This document shows positions 11,026 to 19,171 of a DNA stretch of 60,403 nt, in pieces. The translations under genes and the position numbers were made by a program. The notes under the pieces are model-generated. The model had not been told where the DNA came from and did not search any database. It saw nothing but the letters and a program-made list of their open reading frames with translations. Origin of the DNA: Lewinellaceae bacterium (GTDB lineage Bacteria; Bacteroidota; Bacteroidia; Chitinophagales; Saprospiraceae). The DNA lies in contig JADJSY010000092.1 in NCBI GenBank assembly GCA_016711435.1, positions 1-60,403 on the forward strand, in the 5' to 3' direction. Every line of letters starts with the position of its first letter. Within the stretch, counting starts at the first letter, position 1.

Positions 11026-11691
11026 ATCCTCCGCCGCGCGCATAATCATCCACATCGTGCCGCACAAAAGCAGGTGGCCAATGTCGAAAAAGGTAAACCA
11101 GACACCCAGCGATAACTTCAGGACATGCACCAGCGCTGCGGCAACGGCAAACAGAATACCTGTTAAAATATACCTGCTGCTCTCATCCCGCAGGCGAATC
11201 CAGCGGTTCATTTCCAGTGTGGTAACGATCAGTAACAGCGAAAATGCCGAGTGGATTTCAACAATCGGAAACCACAAGGTGCTGAGCAACAATACCAGCA
11301 GCACGGCAAATGCGCCAATGTTGATTCCGGTAAACATACGTTTTACCGCCAACCGCATCAAATCGGAAGAACGCGCCACGGAGGCCTGTGCCAATGCCGA
11401 AGCAGCCACCATGCCCAGCGTCCAACCCGGAATTTTATATTCAAAAGGTAACTTGTATAAAAAAGCATGACCTACCAACCCGCCGATCAGGGTGGAAACG
11501 CCCATAAAAGCGAAAAAAATCCGGGTGAGGCGTACGCCATCGTCTTGCGAACGTACGCGCCCCAGCCGCCACCAGCAATACCCGCATAATACACTGATTA
11601 ACAAAGAAGTAAGCGTAATCACCGGCTCACCAATTCTTAAACCGTACAGGCTGATATCCGGTTGAAAATTTTGCGTGGTTATGACTTCCAT
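11023..11691 (-). CDS. Polytopic membrane protein of unknown function
   Basis: A 222-residue protein with about seven hydrophobic helices (for example ITLTSLLISVLCGYCWW, IFFAFMGVSTLIGGLVG, IGAFAVLLVLLLSTLWF and YILTGILFAVAAALVHVL), so it sits in the inner membrane. I do not recognise a named family; the layout of seven helices with His residues in the third and last segments recalls uncharacterised Bacteroidota membrane families. Its ATG lies inside the last codons of the upstream propeller gene: the two overlap by 13 bases (ATGGAAGTCATAA), which suggests translational coupling. Confidence 0.75.
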   Translation of the reverse strand: MEVITTQNFQPDISLYGLRIGEPVITLTSLLISVLCGYCWWRLGRVRSQDDGVRLTRIFFAFMGVSTLIGGLVGHAFLYKLPFEYKIPGWTLGMVAASALAQASVARSSDLMRLAVKRMFTGINIGAFAVLLVLLLSTLWFPIVEIHSAFSLLLIVTTLEMNRWIRLRDESSRYILTGILFAVAAALVHVLKLSLGVWFTFFDIGHLLLCGTMWMIMRAAED

Positions 11692-14600
11692 TTTATGATT
11701 TTGCGCACCGAAGCGCCCTGTTGCGTTGTTATTTCAAAAAAGTAAACACCCGCGTTCAACTGCTCCGTTTCAAAGTGCAGTACAGAAGCGCCGGCAGGTA
11801 AGCCACCGGTCGATTGCGACCAGATCAGGCGGCCGTCGAGGCCGCGCAGGCGGCAAAGAACGTCTTTTTGCGGCTCCTGGAACTCGAAAGTACACGAAAT
11901 TCTGTCGGAAAACGGATTAGGGCTAATGGACCAGTCCTGCAAACCGGCGATGGTTGTCGTAGAAAGCGCCGGACAATCTGCCTGGTCAGACGACCAGGCG
12001 CGCAAAGTGTACGGATTCGCCGGGCCGTTCAAATTTTGATTCAAATCGTCTGCGCTCCATATACCCAGCCATGACGGCCCGAAAGCCACCAGGGCAACAG
12101 GTTGTTCGTGTTCCGTTCCGCCAAAATGTTGCAGACCCAGCAAGGCGCCGTCATCGTCCAGACGGGAAAGCAACAGGTCGTTGCCACCATTGGAAATAGT
12201 TCCGGTTGCGCTGCCATCGGGGTTATGGAATCCTACGGCCCTGTCGAATCTACTCAAGGCCCAGATGCCACTGCCGGCGGCTTTTACAAAACTGGTGAAA
12301 ACCTGATCCGTATGCCGTTGGAGGCTGAGTAACCCGCCCGTTTCCGAAAATTTAGCAATAAAACTGCGATTCGGACTGGTATTGAACGTATTACTGCCGA
12401 CTGTAAGAGCGGGTGTGTAAGTCGGTAAGGATGCGTTTAATCCAAAACCCAAAAAGATATTTCCATCCTCGTCTACTTCCCAGGCGGGAAAATCGTTCTG
12501 CGGCGTCTGGATGCCATAAGCGCAAAAAGCATGTTCACATGTATTGGAAATTGGATCGATACTGGCAACAAAATGGTTCCTGGCACTAAAAGTACTATCT
12601 AAGGGTTCTATCGGCACATCCCCAACTGTGATACTTGACAACCCTGAAAACACACCGCTCACCAGCAGATTTCCTGTGGGCGACACCAATAGACGCGGGC
12701 TTTTGAACGTGTTCAGATCAGTAAAAAAGCCGCTGATCTCCGGGTGCCAGTTGCCATACAGGCTGTTCGGAATATCTTCCAGTATCGGCAAATCCTGTAT
12801 AAAATTGCCATCGGTGTCCAAGGAAATATACCATGCAGCGGCATTCTGGTTACCATTGATGGCAATATTGCCGTCGGGCTGGAACATCTGCCAGTCGCGG
12901 CCCCTCAGTATCAGGTGCAGGCGGTTGTTGTGAAAAACAATGCTCGCTGGAATAGAATTGTCGTAGTCGTTTGGCGACTGGAAATTGCTGTGCCAGATCA
13001 CGTCGCCGGCAGGACTAAGTTTAAACAAAAAACCCTGGCCGTAACTGGCAAAAAACGAGGTCGGGCGTGTAAAATCCACCCCGAATATACGGGCCTTGTC
13101 TGCGCTGTAACTACCTGACAGATAAGCATTTCCGTCTGTGTCAAAAGCAATGGAAGTGCCATAAGTACTGCGGTAATCAAAACTGTGGGCCGGGTCGAGC
13201 GGATCCACCTGCTTCGACCATAGCAGCACACCGGAAGGATCGTATTTATTCAAAAATAAATTCATGGTGTACCAGAAACCGACTTGTTGTAACGCGGCGC
13301 CTGTTACCCAGTAATTGCCGTCATGGTCTACTTTTACATCCAGAATATGCTGGTAACCGTAAACGGCATTCAAGATTCGTTGCGACCAGCAGGCCGCGCC
13401 ATTCAAATCGTCTGCCTGGTCAAATACTTCAAAATTTCCCAGCAAAGTACCCTGGCACGAAAACTGACTTTGGTATTGATAAGTGTAAGGGTATATTCCG
13501 GCGTTGTTATACGTTACAGCCGGCGTAGCGGACTGGCTTCCCGAAGGCTGTGCTGCCGGGCCGAATATCCAGTTGGATGCGCCCAGGTTTTCAGTGGCAT
13601 TGCTGACAGGAATCGGTTGATTGACAATGCCATACAGGTGTGTGGTGTCGACCATCAGGAAAAAAGCGTCGATATTGACCTGTATGGGAGCGTTAATCCA
13701 GTTCATACAACCAATGGAATTGCTCGCTCTCACCTGATAACCAACAGATTGCGTGAGCGGTTTACTAAAAAAAGTAAGCGTGCCGCCCGTGCCGCTCAGG
13801 GTGTCAGACACCGTGAATATGCCGCTTTCCACCAGCCAGTACCGCATCTCCGGTTGCGAATTCGGGATGGTGACTTGGGCCGATGCGTTCAGGCATACGT
13901 TTTCTGTGATAGACCAGTTCAGGTTGGCGTCGGGAAAAGGGATGACCTCCACCTGCAGCATTTCTTCCTTGCTGACAGAGCCGCAAAAAGTAGTGATGGA
14001 CGCAAAAACCCGGAGCGTTGCATCGTTGTTCAGGAATGGCGTTTGAAATACAATAGCATTGGTATCCAGCGCCAGTTGCTGTGCAATCACTTCACCATTG
14101 AGCGAAAAAAAATAAGACATATTTAACGCGGGGTGCAACACCCGCACAATGGCATTGCCGCCGGCACATATCTGGGAGCCTGTCGTCCATTCCACGGTTC
14201 CAAATTCAAATTCCAGCGCAGGTTCTATTTGAATCGTGCGTTGAAAAGTGTCGCTGCTGATTCCGTTGGAAATGAGTAACCACACCGTATACGTACCTCC
14301 AAATTCAGAAAAACTGACCGAAATATCATTCGCCGCCGAATAAAAGGCGCCGTCAACAAACCAGCTAGCATTCCACTGCCCGGCCGGGGCGGGATTAATC
14401 AGTTGAATGGTTTGATCTTTACAAAAAGTGACAAAATTCGGATCCGTCTGAAATAAGCCATCGGCGTGGAAACGCCGCCACCATTGGAAGTTTTGTAAAT
14501 GCGTCCGTTGACACCGACCGCGATGCCTGTCTGAAAACCGGCAGCCCACTCAAAATCGCGCATTTCCACCGGATTAATGGCTGGAAACGGTATTCTTCCC

Positions 14601-15453
14601 AAAATTGACCGCCGTTTTGGGTGCGCCGAACGCCGTTATCAGCCAGCATAAAACCCGCATTTCCATTTTGAAAGGAAAAACGCCGCGCCCTGGCTTCATC
14701 CGGAATGAGCAGAAAATCCCAGTTGATATTACCGTCGTGCATTCGGAAAGCATAATTGGCATCGGCCAGAAAACCTGTATCCGGGTGTACAAAGTGAAGT
14801 TCGGAAAAAATACCTGACGAAAGCGGCTCCCAGCTCTGACCGCCATTCGCGGTTTTCATCAACTGACCACCGCCAAAACCTTGCTCTGTCGACACGTATC
14901 CCACCTGCGCATTGGTAAAATCGACCGTTTTCAGGTAGGCAACATTTGGTATATCCGGCAAATCCGTCCAGTTGAGACCGCCGTCGAGGGTTCTGCGCAC
15001 TTTACCGCTTGAACCCACACACCAGCCCTGCATGATATTGATAAAGTCCACCCGGGTGATGCCGCCAGACCATCCCTGGGGATCATTTTGAGTAAGCACG
15101 ACAGACCAGTGCAAGCCGCCGTCCGTCGTTCGCAAAACGGTATGAATGCTGCTTGCCCGCACGCCGACCGCTATGCCTGTCTGGCTGTTAAAAAAATGCA
15201 GGTCATTGATCGCCATGCCGTTAATCGGCTGATTCGAAGTATTTATCAGAGCAATGGATGTCCAGGTTTGCCCCCCGTTGATACTTCTTAAAAACACATT
15301 CGAGCCGCCGGCGTAGGCCGTATCGGCGTTGATAACTTCTACGGCATTCAGGTTGGAAGCGGTACCTGAGACGACCTGAGTCCATTGAGACTTGAGAACA
15401 TAAGGTATTGACAATAAAATAATTACAAGCAAAAAAAACAATTTGGAACGCAT
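11679..15453 (-). CDS. Secreted YCF48-like propeller protein with type A T9SS sorting domain, two frameshifts
   Basis: The start at 15453 gives a signal peptide (MRSKLFFLLVIILLSIPYVL). Residues up to about 290 are YCF48/BNR-type propeller blades (LRSINGGQTWTS, LRTTDGGLHWSV, MKTANGGQSWEP, RTQNGGQFWEE). A PKD/Ig-like middle part follows, then propeller-like repeats (VDHDGNYWVTGAAL, FDTDGNAYLSGSY), and a type A sorting domain at the end (WSISPNPFSD...LNAGVYFFEITTQQG...KIIKWKS). Two shifts in the same direction are needed, near 14580 and 14480; the short piece between them reads FEWAAGFQTGIAVGVNGRIY, which continues the propeller, so this is one gene. The protein should be exported and sorted to the surface by T9SS. 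Its ligand is unknown. Confidence 0.8.
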
Positions 15454-15630
15454 AAATCGGATGTTATGAGTATATGAGCAATGAAGACAAATTATAGGAA
15501 GCAATTATTTTGCCTACGAAGATAAAAACGCTGTTTCGTTTGCTGCGCCGGGCCGATGTTTTTTAACAATTTTTGGGATATTATTTGATTTACAAAACAA
15601 AAAATGTCAATTTTGCAGGTGATTTTTATA

Positions 15631-15936
15631 ATGGAACACGGATTTAACGGATGAGACACGGATGCCGTGCGTGGGTCTTACGCCCCCGCACACTTTTTCT
15701 GGCCTTCATGTACTCTAATTAGAGATGAATTGAGGTTGTGTCAAAAGTCGTATTCTATTAAAGCCATGGTTCTAGTGTAAAATTTAATTTCGCGTTACCT
15801 CCAACTTCCCGAAAGTTTTAAACTTTCGGGAAGTTTCGAACCGAAAAAACCAAGTATAATTTGGCGTCTTATTCCACTTCGCCCCTTTTGACACAACCCC
15901 GGCATCCGTGTCTCATCCGTTAAATCCGTGTTCCAT
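15631..15936. repeat. Triple-nested inverted repeat (ACACGGAT words)
   Basis: Outer arms 15631-15667 and 15900-15936 pair perfectly over 37 bases. Inside, 15734-15747 pairs with 15885-15898 (14 bases). At the centre, 15804-15818 pairs with 15820-15834 (15 bases around one base). The whole 530-base space between the propeller gene and ruvB (15454-15983) holds only this structure and AT-rich sequence; I see no gene there. Confidence 0.88.
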
Positions 15937-15983
15937 TTATCAATAATGCATTACAGTACGCATATCCACTCAACCACTCGATT

Positions 15984-16997
15984 TTGTCAAAAGAACTTGC
16001 AAACGAACCCATCGGCGAAGAAAAACAGGTAGAAAAAGCCCTTCGCCCCAAATTGCTGGACGAATTCACCGGTCAGCAAAAGATCGTTGACAACCTGCAA
16101 GTATTTATACAGGCTGCCAAACAGCGCGGCGAAGCGCTCGACCATGTATTGCTGCACGGGCCGCCGGGGCTTGGGAAAACCACGCTATCGCATATTGTAG
16201 CCAACGAACTCGGCGCTTCCATGAAAATGACCTCGGGGCCGGTATTGGAAAAAGCGGGCGATCTCGCCGGGCTGCTGACCAACCTGGAACCCGGCGACGT
16301 GTTGTTCATAGATGAAATACACCGCCTGAATACGGTGGTGGAAGAATACTTGTACTCGGCCATGGAGGATTACCGCATCGACATTATGATCGATTCGGGG
16401 CCGAATGCCCGCAGTATCCAGATCACCCTCAACCCATTTACCCTGGTGGGCGCAACTACCCGCATGGGCCTGCTCACGGCGCCGCTGCGGGCGCGTTTCG
16501 GGATCAATTGCCACCTCGATTATTACGACGTGCCTACGCTGGTAGGAATCATTCACCGTTCGGCTGAAATCCTGAATATCCCGGTCAGTGAAGACGGCGC
16601 TACTGAAATTGCGCGTCGCAGCCGCGGCACCCCGCGTATTGCCAATGCCTTGCTGCGTCGTATCCGCGATTTTGCACAAATAAAAGGCACGGGAGCGGTC
16701 GACCAGGCTATTGCCCGTTACGGCCTCTCGGCGCTCGATGTCGACGAAAGTGGACTGGATGAAATGGATATTCGTATCCTGACCACCATTATTCATAAAT
16801 TTAAAGGTGGTCCGGTGGGACTGACTACGGTCGGTACCGCCGTCGGAGAAGAAGCGGGTACAATTGAAGAAGTGCACGAACCTTTCCTGATTATGGAAGG
16901 TTTTTTGCAACGCACACCGCGGGGGCGTATTGCTACGGAAAAAGCCTATAAACACATCGGGGCGGTACCGCCGAAGCAGTTTGGAACGCTTTTTTAG
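15984..16997 (+). CDS. ruvB: Holliday junction branch migration helicase subunit RuvB
   Basis: RuvB is the AAA+ motor of the RuvABC complex, which moves Holliday junctions during recombinational repair. The 337-residue protein has Walker A GPPGLGKT at residues 59-66, Walker B DEIH at 110-113, sensor GATTR, arginine finger region LRARFG, and the C-terminal winged-helix part (VGLTTVGTAVGEEAGTIEEVHEPFL; RTPRGR). A TTG start at 15984 is the only codon that gives the expected N-terminus; no ATG is in frame. Its stop overlaps that of the convergent RNA methyltransferase by four bases. Confidence 0.97.
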   Translation: MSKELANEPIGEEKQVEKALRPKLLDEFTGQQKIVDNLQVFIQAAKQRGEALDHVLLHGPPGLGKTTLSHIVANELGASMKMTSGPVLEKAGDLAGLLTNLEPGDVLFIDEIHRLNTVVEEYLYSAMEDYRIDIMIDSGPNARSIQITLNPFTLVGATTRMGLLTAPLRARFGINCHLDYYDVPTLVGIIHRSAEILNIPVSEDGATEIARRSRGTPRIANALLRRIRDFAQIKGTGAVDQAIARYGLSALDVDESGLDEMDIRILTTIIHKFKGGPVGLTTVGTAVGEEAGTIEEVHEPFLIMEGFLQRTPRGRIATEKAYKHIGAVPPKQFGTLF

Positions 16998-17529
16998 AAA
17001 AAACCTTTCATTTTCCGCACCACTTCCCATACAACAATGCCAGCGGCAACCGCCACATTGAGCGAGTGTTTGGTGCCGAATTGAGGTATTTCAATGGTTC
17101 CGTCGCATAAAGCAAGCGCCGATTCCTCCACGCCGTCTACTTCGTTGCCCAGCACGAAGGCATACTTTCCGTTGCCATCGGCTGAAAATCCTGTAACCAG
17201 ATTTTTCGAGTGGTTTGTTCGATGGCATATACCCGGTAACCTTCCTCCCGGAGCGCCTGCACAGCCACGGCAGTTTCAGGGAAATACGACCAGTCCACCG
17301 ATTCGGTGCTACCCAGCGCAGTTTTCAGGATTTCGCGGTGCGGCGGCTGCGCTGTGATGCCACAAAGCACCATTTTTTCGAGCAAAAAAGCATCCGCCGT
17401 GCGAAAAACGGAGCCGGTGTTCAGGCCGGAGCGCACATTGTCGAGCACCAATACCACGGGCATTTTATGTTGCTGTCTGAAGTCGTCGACGGAAAGCCGC
17501 TGCAACGCATCCATGCTTAATTTTTCCAT
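16994..17529 (-). CDS. SpoU/TrmH-family RNA 2'-O-methyltransferase, one homopolymer frameshift
   Basis: SPOUT-fold enzyme that methylates ribose 2'-OH in tRNA or rRNA using S-adenosylmethionine. Motif 1 (VVLVLDNVRSGLNTGSVFRTADAF) and CGITAQPPH are in the first frame. After the A5 run at 17202-17206 (minus strand) the frame must change; adding one A gives KNLVTGFSADGNGKYAFVLG, then NEVDGV and IPQFGTKHSLNVAVAAGIV, which are SPOUT motifs 2 and 3, ending in KMKGFF at 16994. The family is normally about 175 residues, which fits the corrected length. The gene lies back to back with miaE across 34 bases that carry both promoters. Confidence 0.88.
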
Positions 17530-17533
17530 GCGG

Positions 17534-17541
17534 CAAAAGTA
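17534..17541 (-). promoter_or_regulatory. -7 box of the RNA methyltransferase gene
   Basis: Read on the minus strand this is TACTTTTG, a match to TAnnTTTG, only four bases from the ATG at 17529. Transcription would start at or very near the start codon, giving an almost leaderless mRNA. Confidence 0.6.
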
Positions 17542-17551
17542 AGTATCCTTT

Positions 17552-17559
17552 TACCTTTG
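17552..17559 (+). promoter_or_regulatory. -7 box of miaE
   Basis: TACCTTTG matches the Bacteroidota -7 box and lies four bases before the miaE ATG at 17564, mirroring the box for the divergent gene. A near leaderless transcript is expected. Confidence 0.6.
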
Positions 17560-17563
17560 CCGC

Positions 17564-18169
17564 ATGGATGCGACATTACAAAACACCAAACTGGGTCTGA
17601 AATTACCCACCGACCCGCGCTGGGTGAATTTAGCGGAAATTGATCTGGCTGAAATCCTGACCGACCACGCCTACTGCGAACAAAAAGCCGCCACCGCCTG
17701 CATTTCTCTGATACAGGCCTATCCTGAAAAAGAAAAAATGGTGGAAGAACTGGCGCCCATCGTAACGGAAGAATGGGGACATTTCCGCATGGTGCTGGCG
17801 GAATTAAAAAAACGCAATTTGCGCCTCGGCCGCCAGCGCAAGGATGAATATGTCAATGAATTACAGGCTTTTAAAAAAGCGGGAGGCTCCCGCGAGGACG
17901 CCCTGCTCGAACGCCTGCTGATATTCGCGCTGATAGAGGCCCGCAGCTGCGAACGTTTTCGGCTACTTTCCCTGCATTGTGCCGACCCGGCACTTCGTGG
18001 CTGGTACCATAAATTTATGGTGGCCGAAGCGAGCCATTACCGCCTTTTTCTCGACCTGGCTGAATTGTATTTTGACAAGGATCGGGTGTGGGCACGTTGG
18101 CAGGAATACCTCCGGTACGAGGCAGGAATTATGCAACGGATAACGCCGAGGGGGGACAGAATCCATTGA
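17564..18169 (+). CDS. miaE: tRNA-(ms2io6A37)-hydroxylase, MiaE family
   Basis: MiaE is a ferritin-like diiron monooxygenase that hydroxylates the isopentenyl group of modified adenosine 37 in tRNA. In this 201-residue protein the diiron ligands are seen in the helices HAYCEQKAA, EEWGHFRMV, EARSCERFRLL and EASHYRLF, in the family's order. The start lies directly after a -7 promoter box and gives the usual length. It is divergent from another RNA-modification gene, so the two may be expressed together. Its TGA is followed within four bases by the arm of a GATAAC-word inverted repeat. Confidence 0.93.
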   Translation: MDATLQNTKLGLKLPTDPRWVNLAEIDLAEILTDHAYCEQKAATACISLIQAYPEKEKMVEELAPIVTEEWGHFRMVLAELKKRNLRLGRQRKDEYVNELQAFKKAGGSREDALLERLLIFALIEARSCERFRLLSLHCADPALRGWYHKFMVAEASHYRLFLDLAELYFDKDRVWARWQEYLRYEAGIMQRITPRGDRIH

Positions 18170-18172
18170 ATT

Positions 18173-18284
18173 TTAGTTATTGGTTATTAGTTATCTGTTA
18201 TCAGGGTTGTAACCTTTGGCCTAAGTAGATCATTTAGCCAAAGGTTACAACCCTGATAACAGATAAGTAATAACCGATAACTAA
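18173..18284. repeat. TTATTGG/GATAAC-word hairpin
   Basis: Arms 18173-18220 and 18237-18284 pair over 48 bases with two mismatches around a 16-base loop; the inner 30 bases are perfect. It starts four bases after the miaE stop and ends four bases from the stop of the convergent AP2 gene, so it may terminate both. Confidence 0.88.
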
Positions 18285-18287
18285 AAA

Positions 18288-18879
18288 TCACTTCATCTTA
18301 TTCAGTTTCCCATCTTCGCCGTACATCTCTTTCGACATTTTGTTGTAAGCCATAGCGGCTTCTTCCGCAGAATCGAACATGCCGAGATGAACGGGGCGGC
18401 CATGTACGGAAATAACGGCTCGGTACCGATTATGCTCCTGATAGACGCCGGTGAAACCTGTTTTACTGCTGGTTTTGCGCTGACGGCTGGCAACTGCCCT
18501 GGAGCGATAGACGAGATTTTCGACCCGGCAATCTAATTTGTCCCCGTTTTTGGCGCCGACCAAGGATTTTCCATTTCCTTTCTGGTCGCTCAAAAACTTT
18601 TCAGCAATAATCTTGTGCAGATATATGGTTTCCGTTTTATAATCGCCGTCTGCTTTGCGCCAGGTTTTTTGAAAAACCGCGCAGCCGCTGGAGTGTTTAC
18701 GGAGGTTATTCAGGAAATCGATTTTAGTGAGGTAAGCGTCAGCGATGATCCATTCATAGGTTGGGCTGTCTAACAGCACGGTATCATCGGCATTTTTCAG
18801 TTTTACTTTGTAGACCACGGGATAATGTTTTTCAAGTTTTTGGATATACAAAAGACACCTTGGCGTGTACTTTTGCCAT
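18288..18879 (-). CDS. AP2-domain protein with degenerate HNH-like part
   Basis: The frame is open from a TTG at 18851; removing one base from the T5 run 18837-18841 joins it to an ATG at 18879 and gives the more natural start MAKVHAKVSFVYPK, so the gene probably begins there. The C-terminal half is an AP2/ERF DNA-binding domain (GFTGVYQEHNRYRAVISV, LGMFDSAEEAAMAYNK). The N-terminal half has the frame of the HNH nucleases that usually precede AP2 (YLHKIIAEKFLS, CRVENLVYRSR), but the position of the central VDH reads VGAK, so a metal-binding His is missing and nuclease activity is doubtful. It may be a domesticated homing-endonuclease relative that binds DNA. Confidence 0.75.
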
Positions 18880-18973
18880 GGAATTCGGTTGGATTAACAA
18901 TATAAGCACTACAAATACTGGCAGGAAAAAGGCTATCGATCGTTGTGGAGAAAGGTGGCAGGCACAACTGTGA
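18868..18973 (+). other. Possible short gene with -7 box, uncertain
   Basis: TACTTTTG (18868-18875) is followed two bases later by an ATG opening a 31-residue frame (MEFGWINNIS...). A different frame from 18898 reads YKHYKYWQEKGYRSLWRKVA and continues to a TAG near 18999, which looks more protein-like. A shifted small gene is possible, but the -7 box also overlaps the coding start of the divergent AP2 gene. The rest of the space up to 19171 shows nothing. Confidence 0.2.
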
Positions 18974-19171
18974 GCGGGCTGAGCAGCCTGGAGGAATAGG
19001 AAGGATACCCCGAAGCCATGTCGGAATGATGAACGTTTTCATGTGCAATTAGGATTGCTTTCAGCAGCGAATTTCGCCATTCCTTCCTACATTTCAAAAT
19101 TTTCTTACCCTTGAAATTCAGAGCATTAACATCTATTTCCAAACTTTCACAAAAAAACCCTCTTTTTCAAC

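Noticed and set aside
18878..18999. Confident small gene after the AP2 start
   Set aside because: The promoter-like box overlaps AP2 coding sequence, and the reading requires a shift; it is kept only as a low-confidence entry.
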